25,000 nucleotides of DNA. Origin: Symbiodinium natans (taxonomy: Eukaryota; Sar; Dinophyceae; Suessiales; Symbiodiniaceae). Position numbers and translations under genes: made by a program. A model generated the notes under the pieces. That model was given only the letters and a program-made list of their open reading frames with translations, was not told the origin of the DNA and did no database searches. Position 1 is the stretch's first letter. Each line of letters starts with the position of its first letter. Shown piece after piece: positions 9,847 to 19,766 of this stretch. The DNA lies in assembly GCA_905221605.1 (NCBI GenBank), contig CAJNDS010002377.1, positions 30,001 to 55,000 on the forward strand, read 5' to 3'.

Positions 9847-12522
9847 TCAGGCTCGGAGCCTGGACTCGGAGGACTTCAGCGTCTTGAGGATTGGTTCTGG
9901 TTCAAAGTAGTTTGAATTCCCTGGCTGCATCCACTTCTCGATGTTCTCGTGCTCCTCCAGGCACTCTCATGCAAAGAACGACAGTCCGTTCGAAGGTCGG
10001 CCAGCTTTATTGCAGCACATGCACACACACCCCCACATAAAAACAAACTTCTAGTTTCATTAAACGTCAGCTCCCCCCATGACAAACCAAGGACATGCTA
10101 TTCTAAGAGAAGCCTGCGCTCTCTGTACATATCTTTGATCTGTTGCTCCAGCTTGGGAATAGAAACCCTGCAGCAGTTTGGGCCCTCATATGCATGTTGA
10201 AACAAGGATGTGCAAAAAATCATGTTCTTGGCAAGAGAAGAAACCAGTTTTTACTCAATAAAATGCCAGGAGTTGAAGAAAGGAAAAGGCCTCCAATGTC
10301 TTCACGTAACAATGTCTGTTTTAGTTGCGTAGCGAACAAGGAAGCGCTTCTATGTTCAATAAAGGTGGTTTTTAGAAAGGCAAGTTTTGTGAACCACCAA
10401 AGAAGTATGCTGGTTGTTTTCAGTTCAGATGGGGATTGCTTTCTGTTCTGAAACTTTGCCATGTCGTACAAATGCGAAGGGGCTTTTCTATTAGATGTCA
10501 AGAGAAGACCAGTTCATTCCTGTATTGTTGAAGAACGACCGAATTCAGAGTAGTTCATGTCTCGCGAGCATTCTTCTATCAAGAATAAGATTCAGATGAA
10601 TTGAGGAAGAAGAGGAAAGCAGTTTCTTTTTCGCCGAACAGTTGAACAGGAACCAGAGGAGTAGCAGCCTCGAGTTCATTAAAAAACTCTGCTAGCTGCT
10701 TCTGCCGAAACCGTTTACGTAACTTTGGGCAAACGACCCGTGGGTGGCATGCAACATTACAGGCGAAGCATCACGGGAGCGACGGATGCATCGAGTGAGG
10801 GCCTTTGTCCCGACATCGTTACGTGCAGGTCTGGCCGCGGGCCTGTTGGGTCGATTGAATGATGGCCTAGTCGGTGCATAAGGAGGGGAGCATATGCGCA
10901 CACAAATACAAACATAAACATTCTTAAAGATATATGAACTTTGTAAATGCAGAGATATGTACATGTGTGACAGCATGTGCTGCCAGCATTCCCTTGTGTG
11001 CAATCCTGAGGGTGAGTCCTGATAGAATCTCATCAAATTGTGGACAGAAGCAACTGTGTCACGATGGTCACCACCAAGCATCAACCGACCTCAGGTTCGG
11101 AGACGGGCAGTGCAACGCAGTGTCGCAGTCTGAGTCATGGCAGTGGGAGATGCCCTTGTGGTTTAGCTCTTCAGTCGGGCGCAGGTGAAGGAGCGATGCG
11201 TGTAACGTGAAGTACGCTCAGGTCCAAGGGGCACTGAGACAGCTCCTCACGGAAGAGCAGCTCGGCCTCCTCGATGTGGCCCATCTCTTCCATGCCGCGT
11301 GCCAGCTCATACAATGCGGCCAGTTTCACGGGATGCAGATCGGCGCCTGCGGAGATGCGGCCTCAGCCACGTGCAGCAAACTTTTGAAACGTGACAAGCA
11401 TTGGAGGGTCGGTTTGCAGGTCGGCCCCTCCAAGGTATTTCGAAGGGCACGCATCGTGAATGTCTCCCGTCGCCTGTTTCACGTTGCAATCCCTCTAAGG
11501 TGTAGGCAGATGTCCACGGCCTCTCCGACGAGTGCCTTCAACTCCTGTCAGTCTAGGGCCTAGGGTGTACAGCGCTTGGTGGCTGAGGGTTGGGTTGTCA
11601 GTTGATAGGCCCACTTAAATGCCTAGATCTTAAATTATAAACAAAAGCCAACAGAAAGAAAAACCCTCCGTGCGTGTGTGAGAGGGTGAATTAAGGAATA
11701 CAGTCAAAAATCCGGTCACCGGAAAATCACCAGACAGCATAGGTTTTATCGGTATTTGCGGTACTTTTGCAAAGATCAAGGCCCGCGGTGGGTCCATTGG
11801 GGGGGGGGGGGGGTGACCATTAAAATCTATCATGAATAATACCTAATATATATAATATGTAGTGCGTATTTAAATACTACTGTCTTATATATAAGAAAGA
11901 GTGTGCAGTACACACAGTCTATATAATGTTTACTTTACATAGTTCAAATTGCATAATTGTAAAAAACAAAAAACAATCGTAAATGTATTCCAGAACTTGT
12001 GACTCAAGAAAATTCAATAAATCCAAAAAACCCAGCAAATCCAAACAACAAAAAGCACCCAACAAAAAATCAGAAAATTCCAGAAAATTACAAAACATCC
12101 TTCAAACAACCCAAAAATTCCAAAACATTCCAAAACAGTCCAAAACATTCCAAAATATGCCAGAATATTCTAAATTATTCAAAATCCTTCTAAATTGTTC
12201 AAGTTTCTTCAAGTCTCTGCAAACCCCAAGGCCTCCTATGTGATACGTACCCTTCTTGATACGTATCCCCGACCTCACGAACGAGTAGGTAAACAAGGCA
12301 CCAACAATGGCGTGCTGATACCCTGACTCATCAGACTTCATGTAAGATTTTTCGGGCGTGGCTTGGTGGGTTGGGCTAGCGCGATTCCTCCAACCTGCAA
12401 GCGCTTTCGGGATTGAAGGCGTAACTCCAAGTGTCCAAGCTTCAAGGAAATCAGTATGGTCATCGCGTCATACATCCAAAGTTGAGTCTGCCCAAGCTCG
12501 GTTCCGGGAAGAAGTCGAGACG
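9847..12522 (-). CDS. Kinesin-light-chain-type TPR protein
   Basis: Exons in transcript order: 12522-12395, 12335-12225 (or start at ATG 12341), 11544-11493, 11346-11233, 11089-11019, 10701-10640, 10167-10104 and 9963-9847. Their phases agree throughout. From ATG 12341 the product is 198 residues. The diagnostic part joins exons 3-5: ADLHPVKLAALYELARGMEE, then MGHIEEAELLFREELSQC, then RLMLGGDHRDTVASVHNLM. This matches TPR_10/TPR_12 repeats (LG.DHP.T..s..NLA, EAE.L.RE.L). TPR proteins of this type are protein-interaction scaffolds. The C-terminus is charged and helical (IPKLEQQIKDMYRERRLLL; IEKWMQPGNSNYFEPEP) and ends SSESRLRA. The 680-nt intron at 12224-11545 is AT-rich. Donors include GT, GC and GA; the 11493 junction is irregular. 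TPR identity is good; the outer exons are tentative and the gene may extend upstream. Confidence 0.55.
11630..12224. repeat. AT-rich intronic block with 10-11 bp tandem repeats
   Basis: This stretch is much more AT-rich than its surroundings. It holds a 15-G run (11799-11813), TATA-rich sequence at 11845-11930, and at 12085-12215 a degenerate tandem repeat of CCAAAACATT-like units. It fills the inferred long intron of the TPR gene. The open frames at 11983-12243 (plus) are translations of the A/C-rich repeat. Confidence 0.7.
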
Positions 12523-12739
12523 CTGTCAGGAAGCAGGTAGAGCACGCCAAGCAAAAACATGGCGCCAAACCTGGCGTGACAGAAAGCTGCTTGAGTGCAT
12601 TTTTGATTCAGCACTGCTAGGGGTCCACTTTCCCACGAACTTACAAGTTCCCTGTGCCTGTGTACCGTTTGGGATTTGATGGCTAGTTATAGGAATGAGA
12701 CTCCGTAACCTGGCAATCCAGGACTGGCAAAAGCAAAAG

Positions 12740-12939
12740 CGCCTCCGGCACCATCGCTTCTGGGTGGAGGAGAAAGCCTTGGAGGCACATCCCAGATCCG
12801 CAGCCCCTAAGTACATATCCCAGCCCACTGCCTGCCCCAAGTACTGGGCCATTCCCGCTGTGGAATTGACATTGTGAAGCGCTGCAGTTCTTTTGGCCTC
12901 CGATTCAGACGGGTGTTTTTGGGTCTTCATCAGCATCAT
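12740..12939 (-). CDS. Candidate upstream exon, unknown product
   Basis: Minus-strand frame with coding-like composition: KTQKHPSESEAKRTAALHNV, then TAGMAQYLGQAVGWDMYLGA and ADLGCASKAFSSTQKRW. The frame stays open to 12526 but turns Cys/Arg-rich after 12740, so I place an exon end near there. It could feed into the exon at 12522 of the TPR gene. The plus strand also has an open frame (12695-12877), so strand is not certain. Confidence 0.3.
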
Positions 12940-13271
12940 TTTGTTAGGATTGTACGCAGTTTCATGTGGGGTCGGTTTAGTTTCCTAACCTTTACAGCCA
13001 ACGGCATGCCCTGTCTCATGCATTGCTTTAAGCTTAAACCCTCCAGTGCCTCGCGCTGCACCTCGCGAATGAAGACGATCGCCTTACTCCAGATTATTTG
13101 TCAACCCTGGGCACTTCTGGCCTCCACCCTATCTAGAGGGGATCTTCAACTCTATAGCTTGCAGGACGCCTTCCCAACTACTTCATGGTTCGCCACGCAT
13201 GCTCTGGCCAATGGATGCACTCGCAACATGTATGTAATCATGGTTCGGCTGTCAGGGCTGTGGGAACTTTC

Positions 13272-13353
13272 CTGCCAAGGCGCGAGGCCCACAGTGCGAA
13301 GGCGTCGTCGCAGCTTCAAGCGCTGGCGGCGACGCTGCAGCGCCTCAAGTTCG
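13272..13353 (-). CDS. Candidate coiled-coil-like exon
   Basis: Follows TTTCCACATAG (acceptor-like) and encodes ELEALQRRRQRLKLRRRLRT then VGLAPWQ, ending CAG|GA. Leu/Arg/Glu heptad-like spacing. The opposite strand over the same bases gives an equally helical Ala/Gln/Lys-rich segment ending in a stop (13280-13370), with higher third-position GC. I favour minus only because the confident neighbouring genes run that way. Confidence 0.25.
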
Positions 13354-13643
13354 CTATGTGGAAAGCCTAACCCCTCAACCTTAAACTCTAAACTCTCAGC
13401 AGCCATCTTTTGGATTAGGAGTCATTTTGTATTAATTCTGTAAGGAGCCCAACATCCAATACTCCTAAACCACAGGCCCGAATCTATCGAAACCCCCATG
13501 TAAATAGAGGAAAAGCTGCTTTGACCATCATGGCGCTGACCGCGTCATGGTCTCTCCAGATCCCAGAAAAGCTTCCCACAGGCAAGCTTAAGAAAGTTCC
13601 CCTAGTGAAACATCTTTGACGAGTCGGGCCAAGCCACAGAGCA

Positions 13644-13769
13644 TCAGCGAGGGCGTCTAAGCCGAGCTATGCAATTGTCAATACTGGACTCGTGCTTCAA
13701 TCTCATGATGTCTGAGCTGCGTGCCCACATTTCAATGGCAAGTCGAAAATGCAAAGGCTGCAAAGGTTC
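13644..13769 (-). CDS. Candidate exon, unknown product
   Basis: After GGTCACAG|G the minus strand stays open for 41 codons to TGA: EPLQPLHFRLAIEMWARSSD, then IMRLKHESSIDNCIARLRR. Amphipathic helical character. The plus strand is also open here (13624-13785), so confidence is limited. No family recognised. Confidence 0.3.
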   Translation of the reverse strand, partial: EPLQPLHFRLAIEMWARSSDIMRLKHESSIDNCIARLRRPR

Positions 13770-14050
13770 CTGTGACCGTATCTGAGCCAAAATCTGGGTG
13801 AAAATCATCTTTCCCAAAAGCTGGCTTCAAACACTTTAGGCGTGTCTTGGGGTAGTCTCGCCATGGCCCCAGCAACCAGCCGCGCTGTGGGAGTTTCGGG
13901 ATTTAAGGTTTGTAGCCGAGCCGCAGTTTGGGAATTAACCCAGCAGCAGAGACCTGAGAGCAGAAGCGACATGACACGGAGACCCAGCAATTGTGGCCTC
14001 TGCTGGTTCAGTCATCTAAAGAATCTGAAGCTTGCGGCCCAGTGTTCCCT

Positions 14051-14236
14051 TTACTGCGATTCTATAAGTTTGTAAGCGGTGGGAAGCAAGGCTGGGGACC
14101 CCCGCGTATCGTTCACGAGCAGCGCATCTGGAGTCGTCTGCTTGGCCAGACTGGACCTGGCACACCGACGAAAGGACGAAATCAGATTTCTCCCCTCATC
14201 CACGCTGCCGTCTGATGCTGCGAGGGGCGGTCTAGC
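14051..14236 (-). CDS. Candidate exon, unknown product
   Basis: Begins after CCTTGTAG|G and runs 61 codons to TAA. Segments include AASDGSVDEGRNLISSF and TTPDALLVNDTRGSPALLP, ending AYKLIESQ. It has balanced amino-acid composition without low complexity. The plus strand has a competing frame to 14303 (ending RPEAPSDCT). I favour minus for consistency of direction. Confidence 0.3.
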   Translation of the reverse strand, partial: ARPPLAASDGSVDEGRNLISSFRRCARSSLAKQTTPDALLVNDTRGSPALLPTAYKLIESQ

Positions 14237-14499
14237 CTACAAGGGAAATGGCGATGGGCCTTGGACCCTCCAACGACCCGAAGCCCCCTCGGATTGCACC
14301 TAAGGCAGGACTCCACCCGCGTGCGCTGCCCCTCGAACTCCTCGAATGATCGTTCTAGGACCCCGGAACTCTTCGCCTGACTATGCCCACCTCAGATCTG
14401 CCTAGGACTCCTGCGTATCAGATTTTTAACACCACTGCGCCGCTGCGTGCGCAGCGTCCTCCCCAAACCGGGACAGCCGGGACACCCCTTGCCCTCCAC

Positions 14500-14641
14500 T
14501 TATAAAGACTGAAGCCAATCTCTCAGCCCCGCAACCCCTCCGCGCCTGACGTACACCGCGAGGTGCGTAAAGTCTCCGAGCCAGGTGTTGGCTGTGATCG
14601 AGTGCTGCACACGGTCCTCTAAGGGAGTTTCGGGCTCGTGG
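14500..14641 (-). CDS. Candidate C-terminal exon, unknown product
   Basis: Starting after CTTGAAG (acceptor-like), the minus frame encodes PLEDRVQHSITANTWLGDFT then HLAVYVRRGGVAGLRDWLQS and ends at TAA (14502-14500). It has no ATG of its own. Its phase does not match the exon just upstream at 14836 directly, so it may belong to another transcript. Confidence 0.27.
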
Positions 14642-14672
14642 CTTCAAGCATGTTGTAGTATGGCTCTTGGGG

Positions 14673-14940
14673 CTATCGTTTGCTTTGCGTGCTTGGCTTC
14701 ACTTTCTGGAGAGGTTTCCGGCATGGGGGTTTGAATTTACGGGTTGGGTTGGATGTGGCACTTGCGGAAGCCAAGTGCAAAACCTCCCTTCTGGTAATTA
14801 TAGTAAGCTGCCGGCAACCTTCGACATCGCTGAACCCTATGAAGCCCTATCCATGGTCTAAGATGCTTGTTCGTAGCAGGGTCACCCTCTACGACTCTAA
14901 ACTCAGTGTCAAGAATTAATTCTTCTTCGAAGCTGAGGAA
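14673..14940 (-). CDS. Exons with E-x-E motif, possible ADP-ribosyltransferase end
   Basis: Exon 14940-14836 follows CACTTTGAG and encodes FLSFEEELILDTEFRVVEGD then PATNKHLRPWIGLHR. The SFEEELIL..EFRVVE pattern resembles the C-terminal E-x-E region of arginine-specific ADP-ribosyltransferases, where a Glu-x-Glu pair sits just before a strand ending in F.V. It ends AGG|GTTCAGCG in phase 0. A candidate last exon at 14705-14673 (after ACCTCTCCAG) adds a short basic tail, KVKPSTQSKR, and a TAG in phase. The upstream catalytic R and S-T-S motifs would be outside the identified exons. The family assignment is weak and rests on one motif. Confidence 0.3.
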
Positions 14941-15089
14941 CTCAAAGTGTCTGGGGCTTGGGGGGCCGCACTCTAAACAAGAGCCCTACCTCGTTTACCC
15001 GCCCAGAATGCTGCCATCTAACTCTCCTTTACTCTTAACGTAAGAACCCCTAGTGTTGGCACCACTGTTTGGGGAACCAAAAAGCTCGC

Positions 15090-15240
15090 GCCATGGTGCA
15101 AAAACTATTTGGCCGCTGGGGACACATCCATGGGGTTTTAACACATTCAAGCACAAGCTTTCAGGACTGGTCGCAGGGGCAATTTTATAACCCTTACGGA
15201 GCCGCGATTGCGTTACCAGCACAGGGAAACATTTCAATAC
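15090..15240. repeat. Diverged direct copy of the foldback-arm block
   Basis: CTATTTGGCCGCTGGGGACA..CCATGGGGTTTTAACACATT at 15102-15150 matches GTTGGTCACAGGGGAAACATCTATGGTGTTTTAACACG at 16511-16550. The following GAGCCGCGATTGCGTTACCAGCACAGG (15199-15225) recurs at 15685-15710 and inverted at 17879-17905. This marks the start of the dispersed-repeat domain. Confidence 0.65.
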
Positions 15241-15350
15241 TATAATAACACCACCTGTTTTATGGAACTTGTTCCCCACCCTCGGTGTGGGGTTGTTAGA
15301 TTTTGAACTCAACTCTTCTCTTCACCCGGTCTACTCCTCGCTCATCCCTG

Positions 15351-15605
15351 GAGTGCCCAACCCCACCTGGAGGAATCCCCAACCCAGAGTGCCGCCGGAG
15401 TGCCCACCCCGAGTCTCCCTGGAGTGCCCAACCCCAGAGTGTTCCCGGAGTGCCCAACCCCAGAGTCTCTGGAGTGCCCAACCCCAGAGTGTTCCCGGAA
15501 TGCCCAGCCCCGAGTCTCCCTGGAGTGCCCAACCCCAGAATCTCCCTGGAGTGCCCAACCCCAGAGTGTCCCCGGCGTGTCTCCCCGGAGTGCCCAACCC
15601 CAAAG
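15351..15605. repeat. 26-bp minisatellite, about 10 copies
   Basis: Unit GAGTGCCCAACCCCAGAGT followed by CTCCCTG or GTTCCCG, with unit starts near 15351, 15398, 15422, 15448, 15472, 15498, 15523, 15549 and 15588. Spacing is 24-26 bp, not a steady multiple of three, so the frame shifts between copies. All frames happen to lack stops, which produces long Pro/Gly-rich open frames (for example 15269-16027 plus) that I regard as repeat translation. Confidence 0.85.
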
Positions 15606-16040
15606 TATCTCTACCAAGAGAGGGTGGGGATGTTCGAAGTCAAAAAATCTTACTGGTCGTAGGGGCTATTCGCAACCCTGATAGAGCCACGATTACGTTA
15701 CCGGCACAGGTTCTTGGGTTTCAAATAGCTCGCGCTAGAGCTCCCCCCTCTCCCCCATACAATGGTCAACTTGCAAGGAGAAGTTTGCCACACGAGGCTC
15801 CGAGGCATGAAGGTTCTTGCATCTTTGTAAACCGTTTGCATGTCCCAAATGCCCCGGAAACCAATCCGCGCACGCTTTCTCGATGTTCTCCATGGTCGGC
15901 GCTTGTGTCTTGGATTGACCCAAAGGTAAAAAACCCCGGGATCCGTGAAGGGCCGCGCCCATTTTTTACCCAACTCTGCTTGCTCTGCGAAAAGGTTCTG
16001 GAACGTACTAAAACGCCCCGGGCGTGAGCTGTTTGGTCGC

Positions 16041-17475
16041 TGGCCCGAGCTTTTTTGAGCGTACTTAAATAGCACCCAAGTCTTGGGGACCGAGCGTGTT
16101 CAACTAGCATCCTGCTTTTTGGGGACCGCACGTACTCACGTAGCCCCCATGTTTTGGGGGCCGAGCATGCTCAACTAGCATCCTGGTTTTTGGAGACCAG
16201 AGCGTACTCTAATAGCACCCAATCCTGCTTTTTTGGACCGAGCGTATTCAAATAGCACGCAAGTGTTGGGGATCGAGCGTGTTCAACTAGCATCCTGCTT
16301 TTTGGGACCGAGCGTACTCAAATAGCACCCAAGTTTTGGGGACCGCACTTTCAGAACACGCATGTCGGTCCACTCCCTTTGTGCTCGTAGGGTTTGGTGA
16401 AGACCCTATAGAAGTTTGTCCCCCCCCTTGGCGCTCGTAGGGTGACGTCGTAAGGAACTAATAGCCCATCTGCGCCCTGGTGACCAAATAGCTGCGCCAT
16501 GACGCGAGCTAGTTGGTCACAGGGGAAACATCTATGGTGTTTTAACACGTTAAAGTGTTCTGTAGCATAATCGTGGCCGCCTGCATTTGAAAACGGATCC
16601 AAATGCGTGTGCTGGTAACGTATAATCTTGGCCCCATAAGCCGCCTGCCTTCTAGGGCCCTCTCGCCCTACGAGCACGAAGGAACATGCGACAACTTTCT
16701 AGGGCCCTCACTTAATGCCCCTGTTGAGCCCAACTTGAAACCGGGATCCCACCAAAGTGCCCCTGACGGGAACTTGAAACCCGGATCCGGAAACATGCTC
16801 CTGATAGGCCACTAATTTGAAACCCGGATCCGGCCAATATGCTCCTGATGAGCCTAACTTGCAACCCTGATCCGGCCAACGCGTGGGCCGGCCTGAAACA
16901 CGGATCCGACCAACAAACATGCCCCTGATGGGCCCAACTTGAAATCCGGATCAGGCCAACGTGCCTGTGACCAGTAAAAGATGCGTTCCCTGAAAGAGGT
17001 GTGTGTTGGAGACGTAATCGTGGCTCCATAAGGGTTGTGAATGTGCCCCTGCGACCAGCTCTGAAAATATGTGTTTTAATGTTTCAAATTGCCATGGATG
17101 ACCTAATTGGTCATCATTGCGCAAATGGGGAGCTAGTTGCTTACGATATCGCCCCACGAGCGCGAAGGGCGGCCCTCTCCAAATCCTACGAGCACAAAGA
17201 AGGGGATATACGATAAAGCCCTCAGGGATATGTTTTTGCTTCTACGGCGTATTGAGTCCCCAAGCTTGGGTGCTGTTTGAGTACGATCGGTCCCCAAAAA
17301 GCAGGACACTAGTTGAACACCCTCGGTCTCCGAAACTTGGATGCTATTTAAGTATGCTCGGTCCCGCAAAGCAGGATGCTAGTTGACCATGCTCGGTCCT
17401 GGAAATTTGGGTGCTATTTGAGTACGCTTGGCCCCCAGAAAAAAAGCAGGATGCTAGTTGAATACGCTCAGTCTT
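16041..17475. repeat. Long imperfect inverted repeat (foldback) with mirrored order
   Basis: Left arm order: alternating ~40-bp units at 16041-16345 (GAGCGTACTCAAATAGCACC and GAGCGTGTTCAACTAGCATC), then a TGCTCGTAGGGTTTGG / GCGCTCGTAGGG block at 16376-16500, then a GTTTTAACACG and ATAATCGTGGCC block to about 16580. The right arm shows the reverse complement in mirrored order: GTAATCGTGGCTCCATAAGG near 17015, GTGTTTTAATG near 17070, GCGCGAAGGGC and ACGAGCACAAAG at 17160-17200, and the ~40-bp units at 17262-17475 (TGCTATTTGAGTACGC, AGGATGCTAGTTGA). The arms are clearly homologous but diverged. The centre holds a separate 41-bp array. Confidence 0.75.
16717..16975. repeat. 41-bp tandem repeat with BamHI-like core
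   Basis: Six diverged copies of a unit reading ATGCCCCTGATGGGCCCAAC, then TTGAAACCCGGATCCGGCCAA. Copies start near 16717, 16760, 16794, 16838, 16875 and 16919. It lies between the arms of the large foldback. Confidence 0.8.
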
Positions 17476-17652
17476 TTTGCACACACACAGGGACCAACCA
17501 AGACGGCTCTCTGAAACCTTGAAACCTCGCACGCTGGGCCCCTTCAAGCACGTTCTGGGTCTAGGGCTTTCAGGCCTAACCTCTATAGGGCCTCATCCTA
17601 CGAGCACGAAGGGAGGGGTCATGCGACAAACTTCAAGTGCCCTCACGAAGCC

Positions 17653-18021
17653 CGAGCACGAAGGGAGGGGACATACGACGAACCGCTAAGGGATATGTTT
17701 ATTCTTCTACAGTATTCTGAAAGTGCAAACGTTAGGAACAACATAGGGAAGTTTGCGCTTGTGTAGAATCTTTTTGCAGAGCAAGCAGGGTTGTACCCAA
17801 CTCTTCTTGCTCTGCGAATTTGTTTCAGAGCCCTTGAAAAACGGTGGTTTAAGTAATTCGAGATGTTTATCCCCTGTGTGCTGGTAACGTAATCGCGGCT
17901 CCATAGGGTGCACAAGCAGCAAAACAGCCTATATTGTTCCGAACGCTTGCACTTTCAGAACACTGTAGAAGTCAAAACATATCCCTCACAGGTTGTCGTA
18001 TGTCCCCTCCTTTCGTGCTAG
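17653..18021. repeat. Foldback element with ~80-bp terminal inverted arms
   Basis: Left arm 17653-17733 (CGAGCACGAAGGGAGGGGAC ... CTGAAAGTGCAAACGTT) and right arm 17942-18021 (AACGCTTGCACTTTCAGAAC ... GTCCCCTCCTTTCGTGCTAG) are near-perfect reverse complements with few mismatches. The 208-nt interior contains a 10-bp perfect hairpin, GCAGAGCAAG (17776-17785) with CTTGCTCTGC (17806-17815). MITE-like organisation. I see no coding capacity and no obvious target-site duplication. Confidence 0.75.
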
Positions 18022-18494
18022 GGTAAACCTTCATGAGCCAAGAGCGGTCGCACAGCTGTCGGCATGTAAGCTGCTCCGTGGCGGCGGGTTGTTGCGTCGT
18101 GGCAGGATGTTACTTCGCATTTGGGCGCTGCAGCATAACTGTTATCGCTGGCTGGTCGAGCTGTGCAAGCGCGACACCACCTGTGGCTTGCACCCCTCGT
18201 ACGAAACATTGCCCTGTGCATACAGCCTGCTCTCAAGCGCACGGGCGTTCAGTCTTGACCCTCAATAATCCTCCAGTTTTCGCCCCTTTCCGGGACTGTG
18301 CAGAGAGGAATGAATTGTCAACACGCACACATGAGGACCTTCGTTTGCTAGAAGCTAGATTTGTCATTCGTGCTAGTTGGGTCATGAAACAGAACAACGA
18401 GACTTTCGTATTGATGAAAAGGAAAGTTCACATCATACCCAGAGGCCCATGCCACATCGTATTACAGTATGTTTATTCTGCCATAATTCATTCA

Positions 18495-18627
18495 TCAAAG
18501 GTTCTCGCCTCCGTATCCATCACGGAGCTCCGCCTGGCAGGCCAGCGAAGCAGACAGACGCTGCAACAGGCGAAAAGCATCCAAGCCTCTTCTGTCTTCG
18601 CCACGGCTTCTTGTCATTGCCAAATTG
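18495..18627 (-). CDS. Candidate terminal exon, unknown product
   Basis: Acceptor context is strong (TGCTTTGCTTCATTCAG|C). The frame runs 43 codons to TGA TGA: MTRSRGEDRRGLDAFRLLQR, then LSASLACQAELRDGYGGENL. A second minus frame spans 18756-18520 without a stop and carries a hydrophobic stretch (LLACGLNFVLFVLCFIQQFG). On the plus strand an ATG frame (18033-18635, 200 codons) covers the same bases. Only one of the three can be real here. I favour this one for its splice site and charge pattern. Confidence 0.27.
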
Positions 18628-18639
18628 CTGAATGAAGCA

Positions 18640-19600
18640 AAGCACGAACAGCACGAAGTTTAAACCACACGCTAGCAATTGGCATGTGAAGCAACGGATC
18701 AGAGCCTCCTCGAGATTCGAAGTGTAATCGGCACAGCGGCAACAAAGAAGCTGCTACAGCTTAGCATCCAATTCCAGTGAGAAGTTATGATGCAATCCAC
18801 GTGCTTGCGTCGTCCAGTCCCCTATCTGCTGTACCGTGGTCTGCGGACCAGTCTGCGGATGAACTTAGGTAGATTCCACGGTGGTGCTTCTTGATTCTGT
18901 TGATTTGGCACGCCGCAAAGATGAGGAAGACGCCAGCAAACAACACAACCTCCCACTAGTGCCATGTAGACAGCGAGGGCTTGACAAGAAACGTCACGGC
19001 AAGATATGGCAAGTATGCATGAACAACTTGTACCAGGCTACTCGCCTCTGACATGAGATGCGACTTCGCCCTGCATTCCCTGCAAGAATGCAAAGGCTAC
19101 TATAGACAGCATACCCTTGAAATAGCTCCAACAAGAGTAACAAAGCATTCAAGAGCTTGTCCGCTGCAGACATTACACGCCTTAGAAGCCTCCTCCTCAT
19201 CCCTCCTCCTCCCCCTCCCCCTCACTGCCACTCCCACCGCCGCGGCTACTGCCGCCGCTGCTTCTTCATATTGCTGCTCTGTGCCCTGCTTTCTGGTGTC
19301 TTCCAAAGGAGCTTTGTCTACAACACAAGATTTCTACTTTGCCAAACTTCCGAACAGCGGGACATGTTCCCCAGCACCTCCTAGCCGTTGCGCCCATCGA
19401 ATTTTGCATGGACCGGCGTAGATGTTGCACGGAAAGCAGAAGTCAGTTCCCGGTCAAGGGCTGTTTGAAATCAGTTTGCAAAAAATGATGGTTGTTGACT
19501 TGACCCCAGATGTTGCCATCTCTATCGCACTATGCGTATACCCACGACAAGTATTGAAAGCAAACAGCCAATCATGACCATCAATGACCATCAACATGAG
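18640..19600. other. Low-complexity coding-like region, no gene called
   Basis: A CTC/CCT-rich tract at 19185-19265 makes Leu/Pro/Ala-rich frames on plus (19053-19421) and Ala/Glu/Arg-rich frames on minus (19306-19100). No motif, no convincing start. TATA-rich palindromic sequence follows at 19616-19655. Confidence 0.35.
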
Positions 19601-19766
19601 GTACGGCTCAAGATGAATATACATAATATATTTATATGTATATATAAATAATACAACAAATAAAAATGAAAAAAAGGGCGCCTAGTTTGGTTTCTCACCC
19701 CAAAAAAGGGGGCCTGGAGCCGAAAAGCTTCTCACTAAATCTGCACGTCACGGCCTGCCTCCTCCA

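Noticed and set aside
9996-10451. Overlapping plus and minus frames (10143-10451 plus, 10501-10220 minus)
   Set aside because: Lie mostly within inferred introns of the TPR gene, with no motif and no phase link to its exons.
12318-12341. CTGATGAGTC on the minus strand, like a hammerhead ribozyme core
   Set aside because: No GAAA follows at the required distance and no flanking stems form.
13782-13797. ATTTTGGCTCA on the minus strand, resembling the spliced leader
   Set aside because: Only 11 bases match, with a different upstream context, and it does not precede a supported start.
12419-14303. Plus-strand multi-exon model (12419-12536, 13280-13370, 13624-13785, 13961-14303)
   Set aside because: Each piece looks coding alone, but the minus strand gives comparable or better exons at every site, in line with the TPR gene direction.
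15269-16027. 252-codon plus-strand frame with repeated CPTPE-like motifs
   Set aside because: It is the translation of a 24-26 bp minisatellite with non-constant frame; all frames are open there, so openness is not evidence of coding.
18033-18635. 200-codon ATG frame on the plus strand
   Set aside because: Cys/Ser-rich without motif, starts beside the foldback, and a minus-strand exon with a strong acceptor covers its second half.
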